Positions 20,530-31,990 are shown, counted from the stretch's first letter. The stretch: DNA of 64,000 nt from Platycnemis pennipes (GCA_933228895.1 OW121853.1:73144645-73208644), one strand, 5' to 3'. Notes: a model not told the origin generated them from the sequence alone. Translations and numbers: made by a program.

Positions 20530-20550
20530 GGTTCACTTTAGATTTAAATA

Positions 20551-20593
20551 GGCACGACCCGGGTTTCATAACGTAGTTAAATCTTCAGGTGAC
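20551..20593 (-). ncRNA. Hammerhead ribozyme motif, left arm
   Basis: - strand: stem I GUCAC/GUGCC with one mismatch, CUGAAGA, stem II UAAC/GUUA with loop UAC, GAAA, palindromic stem III ACCCGGGU and a C at the cleavage position. Confidence 0.7.
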
Positions 20594-20613
20594 TTCGGGT
20601 GACAAGTGACTGT

Positions 20614-20656
20614 GTCACCTGAAGATGTAACTACGTTATGAAACCCGGGTCGTGCC
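20614..20656 (+). ncRNA. Hammerhead ribozyme motif, right arm
   Basis: Stem I pairs 20614-20618 with 20652-20656 (four of five pairs). CUGAAGA is at 20619-20625, stem II at 20628-20631 with 20635-20638, GAAA at 20640-20643, and the self-complementary ACCCGGGU at 20643-20650. The predicted cleavage is after C20651. A palindromic stem III without a loop predicts action as a dimer. Confidence 0.75.
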
Positions 20657-20903
20657 TGAACCTAACAAACATTGATTGTTTATGTCGTATTAAATAATCA
20701 TTATTAAAATATTTAAAATCAATCCGTCAAGCATGTTTCAATTTCTAGTCGCCCTGCTGTGGTACGATTAAAAAAAACTAAGTTTTAGTGAAACACCTGT
20801 TAACTTTCCGTGAAATACCAGTGTTTCGTGGGACATTGTTTGGGAAACCTTGTCTAATGTATCGAATTTGGATGCATAGGATTTTAATGAAACCCCGACG
20901 GCG

Positions 20904-23607
20904 CGCCGTGGGGCGAAATCCCAAAAAGGTGGCCAAAATTAATACTGCTGTTATTTTTACCCATTTTCTAGATTTGAATGTTGTTACTTATGTTTATCGA
21001 TCCGCCGAATCCTAATTTGAAGTTATTTTTGCTGTACCGTTGGTATTTTTGTTTTTACAAGGTAAATTATGAAAACAATTGATTGGAACAAATTTGAAAT
21101 AAGCTTTAATGGTGCGCCTAAATACATTTAACCTGCAGAATCCGAATTCTAAAGTTTTTTCTGTACATTTCTGATAATTGTTGTTTTAAAACAGAAATTG
21201 TTTAAAATATGTATTTTCACTACTTAATGAAACTCAATATTAATCGTTGCTGCTGAGCATTTTTGATCCGCAGGATCAATATTTGATATTATTCAAAATT
21301 AAACTTGAAATAAACTGAATACAATTGAAATGATAACCTGTCATTACACAGTGATGCACAATATTGAATGCACAAACACAAAGTACAACAATACACAAGT
21401 GATTATAAATAAAAAAACATATAACTCATCATCTACAGAATCATCATGCGATTCCAGAGAGGAATCTGAACAATGAACGCTTTGGTCGTCGCTAGTTGAT
21501 GGGCACACTAATAAGTCCAGAGCCTCAGTACTCAAGGTGTTCATTTTTTTGTGGTAACTGCCTTACCAGTGGATGGAGATGATTGGGTCTGATGCCGCCA
21601 ACAGCCGCACAAAAACGTCTTCCATATTTTTGTCCCGCGAGCACTGCCGAGAAAAATCCTCGCGGAACCGCTTGAAGTGCTTATTGCACGCCTCTTGTGC
21701 CTCCTCCGACATTTGCTCAATAGGCAGTAAGGCATTACCTATGATCTCCTTCCCGTGCAAAACAAGTTTGTGCACAGCTGTCGGCATGAAATACAATGGG
21801 TAAAGGTAAACGAACAGCCGAGCAGTTTGCTGCGCATATTCTTCAAACATGTCCACATCTATTTTGTGCCCACTTGAAATTACTAGCAGAATGGTGTGGA
21901 AACGCGTAAGGAGATTTGTATTTAAGCCAGTTATAGAGGCAGACACTGCCGCATTTTTGAAAAAACGTCACGCTGTGTTACCGTCATTGCTGCTTCCGTG
22001 AACCTGCTTGGGTTTGTCTACTATCAATCCAAGCTGAGATCTTAATCCGTCCTGGATGACCTTCTTCCTTTCCTCGACTCGCTCTTTCAGCTCCTGTTCG
22101 CACACTTGCCACTTTTTAACATCGAGTCTGTACACCACATGCAGACAGCCTTCAAACTCGCGTATCCAGGCATGGAGTGTTGACAATCCATATTCCAAGT
22201 TTTCCGTGTTGATGGGTCGGGTCAAGATATTTTCGATATCATTGAAATTCTTCAATGTCGCGTTACAGAGGTGACACTTCTGGGCCGATAAAGTGTTGGA
22301 TACGACATTACAGACTTTGCCATCAATCATTGTCAAAGCCAGTTTGTACGTAACTATAACTCTTTTTCCATTAATTACACTTGCAAAAGATAATAGGTTT
22401 TCTTTTTGATTTCTCACATTTTCTATTTGATTTATTATGTGCTTTCGTGTTTCCTTTGCAAATTCAGTCGGATAGAGCAGAGTCTCCTGTCAAAGTATTT
22501 CCAGGCTCCTAGCGAAAACAACGGCGATACTTTTTGCCGGTATTTGGTGTGATCTGAGTAACATCTTTGACCACTGCCGCTGCATCTAATTTTTCTTCAT
22601 CCCGAAGGACCATCTGTGTGGCGTACGCCAGCTCATCAGGACTGGATTCAAAACGTAGTCTTTTGGTTCGCTTTCGTTTGGATCTCTCGCTGGAGGAAGT
22701 GAAATTAGAAGTTGGACGGCCAGCAGTGGTTGGAATAAGAACCTCTGCTGGTATGTCTTCAGCAAAAGAAACGAATACCTCAAGCCATTCTTTGTTGACT
22801 TCAAGAAAGCGCTCTTCAGTTCGTGAAGCTCGTTGCCATCTGCGTCGGAACGCGCAAGCCAGTCCCACTCCTCCAACTACGATACGTTAGTTAAGGCAAT
22901 TTGTAACATTAAGCTAAACTCTCAAGTTTACCTATAGATATAGCTAAGCTACGCAATTGCTTAGCTGAGATAGGCTGCCAACGCTCTTACTGAAGTAACG
23001 AGCAAAATATTCGAAAAATGGGCCTGATGAGAATAATGGGCGCGCCGAGGATAGTTCGGAGACGCAAGTTTTTTAGCTTCATAACTCGTTCGGGCAGCTT
23101 GGGGCAGTAGATTATTTTAATATCCATTAGTTAACACCTTCACCTATAACAGGTACAAATATTTCGGTGCAACACCGTGCAACACTAAACTTTTTCATTG
23201 GTTAAAAAAACTCTTTACATTAAATTCAAAATAAAAACATCACTTGGAAAATTTGAAAATTACAATGATTATCATTATTTTTTTGAATTTCTGCAAAAGA
23301 AATTCAAAATTAAATTGCATTCATGAGGTGAGTCCTTCAAACAAAAATGAAATAAGTACAACCACTGCGTTGTAACGTCGACGTGAAGTGGACCTACTGC
23401 TTCTGTGTTAGCGCCCGTGGCACTCACGACCTTTTGAACAGTCTATTCAATACTGATTTATTCGCACAGGTGCAGTCTTATCTACCTGTCAAACATATTT
23501 TATTAAAGCTCAAATATTATTCTATGAAATCTATGGTTAGAAAAACCCTAAATAAAAACTTTATTTTTTTGATTTTGGCCAACTTTTTGGGGTTTCGCCC
23601 CACTGTG
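20904..23607 (-). mobile_element. Transib-type DNA transposon, complete ends, 2.7 kb
   Basis: The right end, read inward, starts CACAGTGGGGCGAAACCCC and the left end CGCCGTGGGGCGAAATCCC. The inverted repeats match over about 38 bp. Both flanks are CGGCG (20899-20903, 23608-23612), a GC-rich 5-bp duplication as described for Transib elements. The - strand interior encodes a RAG1/Transib-like transposase relic. CACAGTG is also the consensus heptamer of vertebrate V(D)J recombination signals, consistent with the known RAG-Transib relationship. Confidence 0.88.
21420..22876 (-). pseudogene. Transib/RAG1-like transposase relic
   Basis: It reads from about 22876 to 21420 on the - strand with frameshifts. 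The N-terminal part (22876-22509) includes VNKEWLEVFVS and a basic KRKRTKRLR. The frame from 22417 holds TMIDGK (Asp at 22322-22324), followed by a Cys pair CHLC. Near 21968 it shifts and continues with SSNDGNTA and, in 21946-21563, PTAVHKLVLHG and MSEEAQEACNK. The last motif aligns with the region of RAG1 holding the third catalytic acidic residue. The block with the first catalytic Asp (GCDG, present in the copy at 40429) is missing between about 22418 and 22508. A C-terminal acidic tail follows. It cannot make active transposase. Confidence 0.78.
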
Positions 23608-23612
23608 CGGCG

Positions 23613-25133
23613 TTGTAATAGGAGTGAAAAACGTTTTACTTCCAAGCCCCTTCAATACATCTTTGATCCGTGGTAAGGGGTATTTATCCTTCTCTGTAGT
23701 AGGTTTTTAACAACAAAATTGAGGGAGCTCGGCGATACGATGTGACGATGAGGCAAACATATTTAATAACATCCTTAATGAAAAAGTCCTCATCCTTGAC
23801 AATGACGCAATAGTCGTCAAAATACCTTACTAAGTGCTGTGAAGCGGGTTCGATTGCGGGCTGTGGCGGATTTTTCAGTGGCAAACCTCTAGTTCTCACT
23901 GAGGACTCCTACCATTACCCAATTACCCACCTACCCTAAATGGCGGAAATGACCTCAGCTGTCGGTCGCCTCCCCTGAATAACTAAACTCGAAATTCGGC
24001 TCGCATTCCGTTAGGTAACCTACTTGTATTACGTCAGCGTCATTAGCGATGCGCATGATAATTAGCGAAAAAATAATAGTAATGATAAAATTATAAATGT
24101 TGAAGTAAATGCCGGTGAATGTGTTTTATTACTCCATAAAATGATGTTTCATCGACGGCGTTACGTAATATAGGGTCTTAAAGACTGTTACGGAACGTTT
24201 TACGGAGGAGGTTTGGGAGGGAGTCAAAAAATGTGAGAATTGATGTCACGTAACTCACTGATGGCCCCTAAGAGGGTGGGACTGGACACGAAGAAGTCCC
24301 TCGAATGCCGTAATTGAATAGCAAATCATTCATCATCTTGCGATCCTCATAGATCTCCGACAGGTCCGAAAGGAAGTCGTTTGACGATAATTTTATCAAA
24401 ACAACTAAAATCCAAGAAGGCTTTGTTAACGACTGAAACAACTAATCATTTGACGTAATTTGTTGAGTACAATCTGGGCAACTCGATTTCGATCAGGTTC
24501 GTAACTGCTTTCAATTTCCACAGAACGTGGTAAGAAGCGAGATCAGAGGTGAATGTAAACTCACGAATTTTAGCGCGGGAAGTTGGATTTTCTCATCTCG
24601 AATGCAATGAGCCATTGATTCAATTTAATTCTATACTCTGAATTGAGCTCTCTGGCGTCTAGGATGAGCATACGCATTGATATTATTCGCGTTCGAGCTG
24701 TTACACGCTGCAAAGCAAACGGCCCACGGTTCTTCCTTCGCGGAGGAAAAACATCCAAAAGGTCGTGCATGAAAGCGTACCAACAGCGAGGTCAGCAAGT
24801 GGTCTGAGACCAGTTCCAGAACCATACCAATAGTCGAATGCCGCCACACTTTTGCAGGCATCAAGACACGTCAAACGTCAAACGTCAAACACTCTCTCGT
24901 CTGTGAATTCATCCCTCTACCGTGACGCCATGCTAGCGCGAATTTAACCCTCGCCGCCTACGTAGTGATTCATTTCTTGGGGCTATCCGATCTGTGTGTT
25001 GTGCTCAACCCGAAAGTTGGTCTCGTTGGTGAGTGTAAAGCTCACCAACTAAGAACTAATTTTGTCTAAACGGAGTACGAAATTCACAAATTTTGCAAAG
25101 CAGGGAAGGGGGCGGGGGGAATAGTACGTTTCC
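23613..25133. other. Unassigned sequence
   Basis: Only short unsupported frames (for example 24631-24864 on the - strand) are present, and no RNA or element was recognised. Confidence 0.4.
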
Positions 25134-25230
25134 ATGTCTACATCTACATCTACATAACACCCTGCAAGCCACCACGAGGGTGTGTGGCAGGGGGTGATTT
25201 CTCACCAAACATGCACTACATATCATACAT
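25134..25230 (-). mobile_element. Non-LTR 3' tail
   Basis: It starts with three CTACAT units (the complemented GTAGATG tail), then the CCTGCAAGCCACCACGAGGG and GTGTGTGGCAGGGGGTG signature. Coding sequence is absent. Confidence 0.65.
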
Positions 25231-25327
25231 TAAAAAGGAATAGTATTAATATAGTAGTCAGAACAACACTATTTAAAAAAAGATGTCCTTGCTATCCAGA
25301 TAATATACTAACTGGGGTTTGTCTGGA

Positions 25328-25415
25328 CGTGTCCGAAGGCCTATCCTGGGAATCGAACCTAGTAAGGCCTTTGAGGGACCTCCGGTCAGCAGCCTTAATC
25401 TCTACCACGCCATTC
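25328..25415 (-). repeat. tRNA-like SINE head
   Basis: On the - strand a box B (GGTTCGATTCC) and an A-box-like GCGTGGTAGAGATTAAGG are about 35 nt apart. There is no acceptor stem, so it is not a tRNA gene. Confidence 0.45.
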
Positions 25416-26049
25416 CCATATATTATGCATCATATTTCATTTAATAATGCACCAATTGTTGGCCAGTACTGTATTATATCAATGGAGTAATGTTCTGCCA
25501 ATCAGGGAGTTGAGTTTCCATTTACACAACTCAGGTGTGGGAATTGGTTTCTTCCTTTGATTAATTGGCAGTTGTAGCACCTGAAAACAAAAAAGCCGTT
25601 TTCCGTATCAATCTATCTATTGTTCTCCAGATCCAGGAAGCAAAGCTTCAATCTTCAATTAATGATCTATTTAATTGTTTTCTGATTCAATAGCAAGGAA
25701 CAATGGAGGGGAAGTGGAGGTGGGGAAGGGAGGTTCTGCGTATACAGCTCCTGGCACATCCTGTAAGTAGCCCAAAATAAATGCACATCGAAATTCACTG
25801 GGTACCTATAAACATTTTAGCATGAATATATATGAGCAGAAGTTTGAATACTTTTCATAAAACTCAACGTGGTCAAAGGATTACGCTCCACCTATTATAT
25901 AGAAAACAATGCTTTTCATTCGACCTTTTATGATGACTTCATATATATTAAAATATTAACAACAATAAAGTCGCACCCAAATTTTATCGCAGTGGCATCA
26001 TCATCTGTATTTTCAAGTCAGTATCAGCACTAATAGGTGCTTCAGACTG
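25416..26049. other. Unassigned AT-rich sequence
   Basis: No feature was recognised. Confidence 0.4.
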
Positions 26050-26215
26050 GATGGTAAGTTACAAGGATGGTAAAGGAAGGGAAAGGAGGAAGGGTGGAGA
26101 GAAACCCGGCGTCGGCATTACCATGCTCTTATCGAAAATACGCCAAGGAGACCACGTCTTAACGTCCCATCCGACAGACGGAGAACACTCGCTGGGGCCA
26201 GTTTACCAACGAAAA
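26050..26215 (-). repeat. SINE body fragment
   Basis: It shares GGAAGGGTGGAGAGAAACCC and the ACGTCCCATCCGACAGACGG block with the full SINE at 53998-54327, and lacks the tRNA-like head. Confidence 0.6.
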
Positions 26216-26242
26216 ATATCTTACTCTACCGTTAATATGTAA

Positions 26243-26394
26243 AAATTTGAACAAAAACTTAGTGAGTGGTTACACACATTTCACATTACTGCTTTCGTCC
26301 GACCTCGCTTGTTTCCGCAAATTTGAACAAAAACTTAGTGAGTGGTTACACACATTTCACATTACTGCTTTCGTCCGACCTCGCTTGTTTCCGC
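26243..26394. repeat. Two perfect 76-bp tandem units
   Basis: 26243-26318 and 26319-26394 are identical by eye, each beginning AAATTTGAACAAAAAC. Perfect identity points to a very recent duplication. Confidence 0.9.
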
Positions 26395-27415
26395 AAAATA
26401 CCAGAGTTAAAGTGTATTTATTTGTTTAAAAAAAACTCGTTGTAATCAACGCATTTTAGTTGCTAGGCCTTAAGCTAGAATTTTTCCGCATTTACAAGTG
26501 TTGAAAGTTAGCCACCCAGCTTTTACATTATTGATTGCTACATTGCATTATTACACTGCCCCAGATAAATTGTTGGACTGCTTCCATTTCCTCAAATTAT
26601 GTCTGTCTTCTATGCCACGAGAGGATTTATTCAATGGGAGGATATTGTGGAAGGAGGGAGTAGGTGAGCATCCTCGACAGGATGGGATAGAGTTTTTTTA
26701 GGACCGATTTTAATGAATGTTAAAGGTATGGGTAGGCAACGGCCTTCTGTAGCCCCCCTGGTACTTAAACCTCTTTAGATCGATTGTGCCAATCCACATT
26801 TAACCTGCCCGCCACTCACAGACCATGGACAATAGCAGTAGAGGTATGAAGAAGGGTCACCCATTCAACCTCTGTCCACGCCCAACGTTGCTTGCATAGA
26901 CTCGAATGTGTTAACTTCGGTGATCTGACGGGAACCGGTGTATCAACGCATATATTTTTTTTAATGAAAGGATTCTGGGTAATATTTGAAGCAGAGGTTT
27001 AGGAGGTAGAGTGAAGAGTGCTTAGGGCATGTGCTGGAATATATCTGGAGGATGGAGTAAGGATTATATTTTTCAATAACATTTTTGGGCACCTGCGTTT
27101 GTGAAGGGTGGAAATCAGGTTGCAATGGTAGATTTGTTGTTGCAGATCCGGTACCTTCTTGTTGATGGTTAAAAAACTTATAATTTCGTTTGTAAATAAT
27201 ACTCTTCCAAATCATCCTTACCCATAATGCCTTTTCTGTGACAATAAGTACTATATTCAAACAAAGGGCTGCACCGTGGGAAGTAGGATAGTCCTTCCGC
27301 TAACAATGCCTTCGTCTCCAAGAAAAAAAATCTGTTTAGATACCCACTTCACCCTCTTATATGGTTAAGAATAGATATTATCCTTCTCTGGCCACTAGAC
27401 ATTAATTCCTTCCAT
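26395..27415. other. Unassigned sequence
   Basis: A 99-codon - strand frame at 26961-27260 has no recognised motif and overlaps no other feature. Confidence 0.35.
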
Positions 27416-27640
27416 TTGCTAATTTCTACGCTTAATGGTACTTTCACTGTTTCTTTCACCTCCACCATTAATATAAAATTAGTCGACATAAACTTTTTCC
27501 TCTACCACCAAAAGTACAAAACGTCAGTTCACATAATTTATGTCAACTTATTACAATGCTTACACGGTAACAACTGTCATCCTTTCCATACAATATGTTC
27601 TACTTCATTCTCCTTTTCCATAAGTAGCCATCGCATTGCA
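27416..27640 (+). pseudogene. Penelope-like RT distal fragment
   Basis: The frame includes NFFLYHQKYKTSVHI followed by LLQCLHGNNCHPFHT, resembling the PLE region after the RT core (short beta segment, then a Tyr/Leu-His...Ser/Asn-Cys-His-Pro motif). Both ends are truncated. Confidence 0.5.
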
Positions 27641-27704
27641 TCTAAAAACAAAAAAAACATAACTAAAGCTTAATTCCCTGCCAATTGTCTCTATGGAGAG
27701 GCGC

Positions 27705-28062
27705 TGGGTGTGTCCGAGTTTTCGCGTCCATTACAGGCCGCATCATCAGGATTAAAATAACGAAGTTTCAGATGATATCTCTGCTATTAACTGGGGAGAC
27801 ATGCCTCACTCCCTCTCCGTCCTTAGCCTTATATAGTATTGTTTCTCGTTGGTAATTTCATCGCTCATGTCAGAGTGTGATGACTCAGCTAGAACCCCGG
27901 TTGTTTTCCAGGTCTTTCCCTCGGGTGGCGAACGAAATAATCTCTTCCGTGCGGCGCTGAGCCTAATTTCGTCCTCACGGTTGAAGTTCTATGGATGTTT
28001 TTTTTCTTTTTCGACCGACTCCCGTATCATTCTTGGATACTAACGATGCTATTTGGCTATTT
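27705..28062 (-). mobile_element. Penelope-like 3' end
   Basis: The - strand from about 28062 encodes a decayed PLE C-terminus (SRMIRES-like, then N.NREDEIRLS.A and KRLF). About 110 bp after this comes a degenerate hammerhead-like motif. The same segment recurs at the right edge of the window (63766-64000). Confidence 0.6.
27715..27755 (-). ncRNA. Degenerate hammerhead-like motif
   Basis: - strand CUGAUGA, stem II GCG.CC/GG.CGC with loop UGUAAU, then GAAAA. Stems I and III are not convincing. Confidence 0.35.
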
Positions 28063-28765
28063 GTTTAGTAAGTCAGAAGGTAAAAAGTGGACTGTGTATG
28101 ATCTGATTGCCGCCGAATGGTACTTACAAAAATTCGGAGGCGTCAATGCCATGGCGAGCTGACGCGATGTCCATAATTCAGATTCTCCCTGGACGTCCGA
28201 AGCACACACGTTCTTCCCAACAACTGTCAAACAAGGACTGTCTTTCTCGTATCGAGGATCATATAGTCACTCAAGGATATACCACGATTCGATTCAAATT
28301 ACACTTATTCGATTCTAACTGTGCAGAAATATTTTTTCCGCCACTCTACATCCGCTGGAGACACAGAATCGACAGATAAGGAAGGATTTACTGTCCGAGC
28401 GTTACAAGAAATCGTATTCCTAACGCAAAAAACATGACTATAACGCAAGCAGAGTAACGCATTAGATTTCATACTTCATGATACCTTGCTAAGTTTTTCT
28501 ACTGGTAAATGTCAGTTTCTCGGCTGGAGACCCAACACCACCTACCACACGGCCTTGCGATGACCTGCGGGGTAAAATGTTGATATGGATGGATATATAT
28601 TTATATCTACCCAAGTTACCGAGTAACGGCGAGAGAATTAAAAGGAATAGACATTGCAGATTTATAATTGAGCCTCGACTATTCGGACATCTTCTTTTAT
28701 GTTGTGCAAGGAGTGAATTTTTCGGTCTTTGTCCCGCACGTTGCAGGTACAGTACATGTTGAGTA
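28063..28765. other. Unassigned sequence
   Basis: No coding, RNA or repeat signature was recognised. Confidence 0.35.
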
Positions 28766-29296
28766 CAGGTATCCCTCGTCAACCGCGGGTGTTACGGTAA
28801 TTTTATTTTTTCTCAAATGATATACATTTACACAAATGTAGAAGTATTCACTTCCCACTACTATGCGCGGATATCAGCAACAGTATCCAAGATCACTGGG
28901 ATACTGTTGCTGATATCCGCGCAGAAAAACTAAACAGCAGAACCGCCATCTGTGTTGAAATTTTGGAACAAATACACTGGATTAGTTCGGAATTCGCCTC
29001 GAAGGAAGATGACTTATTGGTGTTACTAATCGGCAATTGGGAGAATCGAGTTCGATTCCTGGTCATGTCACGTGATTTTGTCAAGGAAAATTTCATTCCA
29101 TGTATATATTTTAGCACATGTCTCTATGTACAAATCATTAGTGAAGTTTGTGAATATTAAAAAAAAGGCAGTAGATTGGTCAAAACCGCGCATACGCAAG
29201 GGAAATACCGCGGTCGAGAATTGTAATGCCCAAACCTTTGACCGCGATTAACCGAGGTCCGCGGCATTTGAAACCAGGGTTGACGAGGGATACCTA
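28766..29296. mobile_element. Tigger/pogo-like MITE, 531 bp
   Basis: Inverted ends CAGGTATCCCTCGTCAACC and its complement are flanked by TA (28764-28765, 29297-29298). The CCTCG..CCGCGG composition resembles pogo/Tigger termini. The interior contains a 24-bp-arm palindrome (28865-28922). No transposase. Confidence 0.7.
28865..28922. repeat. Perfect palindrome, 24-bp arms
   Basis: 28865-28888 and 28899-28922 are exact complements around a 10-bp spacer, starting GCGCGGATATCAGCAACAG. Confidence 0.9.
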
Positions 29297-29329
29297 TAAT
29301 CTATGATTAAATATCAGAGTAACTGATTT

Positions 29330-29427
29330 TGCATGTGATTAGTGCATGTGATTAGTGCATGTTTGGTGATTATTTACACCCTGCCAGACACCATCGAGAG
29401 ACCTTGCGAGGTATCCCGGAGAGTAGA
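29330..29427 (+). mobile_element. Non-LTR 3' tail
   Basis: GTGCATGTTTGGTGAT then a diverged CACCCTGCCAGACACC and a GTAGATG end. Confidence 0.5.
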
Positions 29428-29429
29428 TG

Positions 29430-29750
29430 CTTAGCTATAAAATGAGGGTAGAAAGATTTATAAGAAGAATTATTGGACGTTCACCACCGCTTTTAATCAC
29501 AGAGAGCTCCATTGTTGAAAGAATTTGCGTTTGGCATCCACCCAATTGTGGTCCACTGCCCTTCTCGGACACCGCACGGTGGTCTCTCAAGGACAATCCT
29601 TTCATAACATCCGTCGTGAGCAAGGAATTGAATACGCTGGAAGACAGAGACAGTGATCTTGACCCAGTCAACAATTCCTCGCTACAAAATATTGTCCCGG
29701 GACAAGATTATGTCAGCGACAATTTTGGAATGGCTTTAGGAATGTTCAAC
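29430..29750 (+). other. Open stretch between two facing non-LTR tails
   Basis: From ATG at 29427 the + frame stays open for about 100 codons (IVERICVWHPPNCGPLPFSD, later LEDRDSDLDP) before running into the next tail. Composition looks protein-like but no family was recognised. It may be a transduced or captured fragment. Confidence 0.3.
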
Positions 29751-29751
29751 T

Positions 29752-29905
29752 ACATCTACGCGATGCTCTGCAAGCTACCGCGAGGGTGTGTGGCAGGGGG
29801 TGAAGATTACCAAGCATACACTTTTCAAATACAGCTAGGTTGCTCATGGAAACATGTTAGATAATAGAGTCACATGCTGCTAGATGGTAAGTATCCACAT
29901 AGTAA
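29752..29905 (-). mobile_element. Non-LTR 3' tail
   Basis: CTACATCTACGCGATG then the GTGTGTGGCAGGGGGTG signature and the adjoining 3' UTR. Confidence 0.6.
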
Positions 29906-29998
29906 CAAAGGGGTAAAGGGTTACCATGGACGTGGACTAGGAAAATGCCATCGACGGATTTCCCTCCACCTTTCTCTGAAAAAGGTTTACCCCTATCC

Positions 29999-30430
29999 CA
30001 GGCACGTAGCCAGAAATTTTTTTCGGGGGTGGTCAAATCTAGTGTACCGTAAATTGAAGCAATTTAGCTTTGCCCGTCGGTGCAAACATGTTTCAAATAT
30101 TTTCTCTTAATTATCAGTGCTTGGTATTGACTTTCACAATGCCATTCCCTATCTCTTCTCGCTGGTAAAGTTCACTACTTACCTTGTTATGAATCAGTTA
30201 TTTTGTACGGCACCAGAACAGAAGTTCTACGCATACATTTGAGATTGAAAAGGACAATTATTAACCACACGCATGCATCTAACTAGTGCTGACGTTTCAA
30301 GAACCTTAACACTTGAATTATATGCAGTGCAATCCGGATTATCATGTCCAGTTAAATCAGAACAACAAATTTACTTGGAAAAAAGTCTGAGGGCTGAAGC
30401 CCACCTGGAGCCCACCCACATGCATGCCCC
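29999..30430. mobile_element. hAT-type element, left end only
   Basis: It starts CAGGCACGTAGCCAGAAAT, the terminus of the MITE at 3016. The right end and target-site duplication are not recognisable, so the end coordinate is approximate. Confidence 0.4.
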
Positions 30431-30589
30431 ATCTAATTAACCACTGATATGGCATTGGTTAGAAGGTTGTTAGAAAGCTTAAAAGAAATACAATTATCTG
30501 CATTTCCCTAGCATGCATAGGTTAGTAATTTGATCTAAGGTTTCCGCGGCGTTATTTTATTTTTGACGAAATAGGCTTTCGGTCGTTCC

Positions 30590-31300
30590 TCAGCGTCTGA
30601 GTGTCTCTTGGCGACAACTGTTTCTCCAGCAATCCTGCTGGCATCTTCAGGTCAAAAGTGACGATGCTTCAAAATTGTATATTAATATTATATAGGGGGC
30701 TAGAAGCTTTGGGGGGTTGTGTTTGAAACCGCCTGGATTATCTCAAATGGGTAACCAAGGAGTCACTTGGTGTAAACAAGAGTGGTTTGCAAATTTTTTG
30801 TGTCTGAATCCCTTATTTCAACATCATTAATTGTTTTCACTTGAGTTTTTCTCATCTGTCCCGACTATAAAGCTCCAATATGCGATAATTCACAAGTTTA
30901 AACAATGATTAAGGTTGTAATCAGCGATTTTAACAATCCAAATTTTCGAACCATTCGTGTTTATACCTCATGACTCCTTAGTTACCTATTCGAGGTAATC
31001 CCGATGGTTGCAAACACAACTCTCTCCGTCGGCCGTCTCTGATTGGCTGCTGGTTCTTCTAATTGGAATACCCTCTTCCAAGTGTTAGAAAGCGTGTATC
31101 CGTCCTCCCGGTTGCAGTTTTCTTTGTTTTTCTTGATTTGTATAGCCTCCCGGATCAGTCTTGGAGAGTACCTATCTGCGTTCATTCCAAATGACTTTTG
31201 CTTTCTCGAAGTCCACTTGGTGGCCGGGTTCCGACCACACGTGCTCCGAGACGGCGGAGATGCGGAGTTGCTTTTTCTCTGAGGCGCGTAGATGTCCACG
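30590..31300 (-). mobile_element. Penelope-like 3' end with hammerhead motif
   Basis: The - strand frame 31299-30982 encodes a PLE C-terminus (RYSPRLIREAIQ, then DGYTLSNTWKRVF). About 330 bp downstream on the same strand is a well-formed hammerhead motif. RT and the GIY-YIG core are missing. Confidence 0.7.
30608..30655 (-). ncRNA. Hammerhead ribozyme motif
   Basis: - strand: stem I UUGAC (30655-30651) with GCCAA (30612-30608), one A-C mismatch; CUGAAGA; perfect stem II CCAGC/GCUGG; GAAA; stem III ACA/UGU with a 2-nt loop; a GUC cleavage triplet. Confidence 0.7.
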
Positions 31301-31394
31301 CACTCAGCATTTAACCGACCGTCCCGTTTGCACGATTTATGACTTTACCCTTGCAATCTCCTCCTTTCTCTCTCTCTGTCAATAGGTTAATAAT

Positions 31395-31990
31395 GTTAAA
31401 ACATGGTTAATGAACCACAGACTGCTCCAATACTCTTTTACCTACCTATCCCTTTCCCATGCTGTCTATTGTGTTCTCTTATGATACGCAGATCAATCGA
31501 CATTTGAAATCTGTCGGTACGGCAATCTACCTTTTTAATCTTGTTTATTTAATGAAACCTAGCATAATATGCAGGGGTTCTTAATATATATCTAACATCA
31601 TCTGTGAAAAAAACGATTTCGATTAACTAAAAAGGTTTCATCAAAACCTTAACCTGCGTTCTGATAGTAATTCCCATCCTAGTTCCTCTATTAAACTCGT
31701 AACACTTAGACAATTATCATAGTGGCCTTTCAGAAATCTAGCGGATCTCCTTTGCTCACACTTTAATTTTTTTATCATACCTTCCTTGTACGGATCCCAT
31801 ATACTAGTGGAATATTCCAAATGAGGGTTGAAAAGTGTTAAATAGCATCTTTCTCGTGCTCTCTCATCGAATTTTTCCTACAACCCTTTTTACGAATCCT
31901 AATCGACGTTTTGCTACATTAGGTATTTCCCTGATGTGCATCCCCAATGTCATGTCCTCAGGGATGGTGACGCCTTAGTATTTAATACAT
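31395..31990 (-). pseudogene. CR1/Jockey-type RT C-terminal relic
   Basis: The - strand includes WDPYKEGMIKKL, then YDNCLSVTSLIEELGWELLSER, matching the intact stretch at 40017-40397. Frameshifts are present and no tail was found. Confidence 0.6.

Larger units (their letters stand above)
20530..20672. repeat. Palindrome holding an inverted pair of hammerhead motifs
   Basis: The arms (about 20530-20593 and 20614-20672) are near-perfect inverted copies around a 20-bp centre. Each arm carries a complete hammerhead-type core, pointing outward. This matches the inverted terminal repeats of Penelope-like elements without the coding part. Confidence 0.75.

Noticed and set aside
26243..26394. CRISPR-like array
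   Set aside because: Only two abutting units without spacers in a eukaryotic window.
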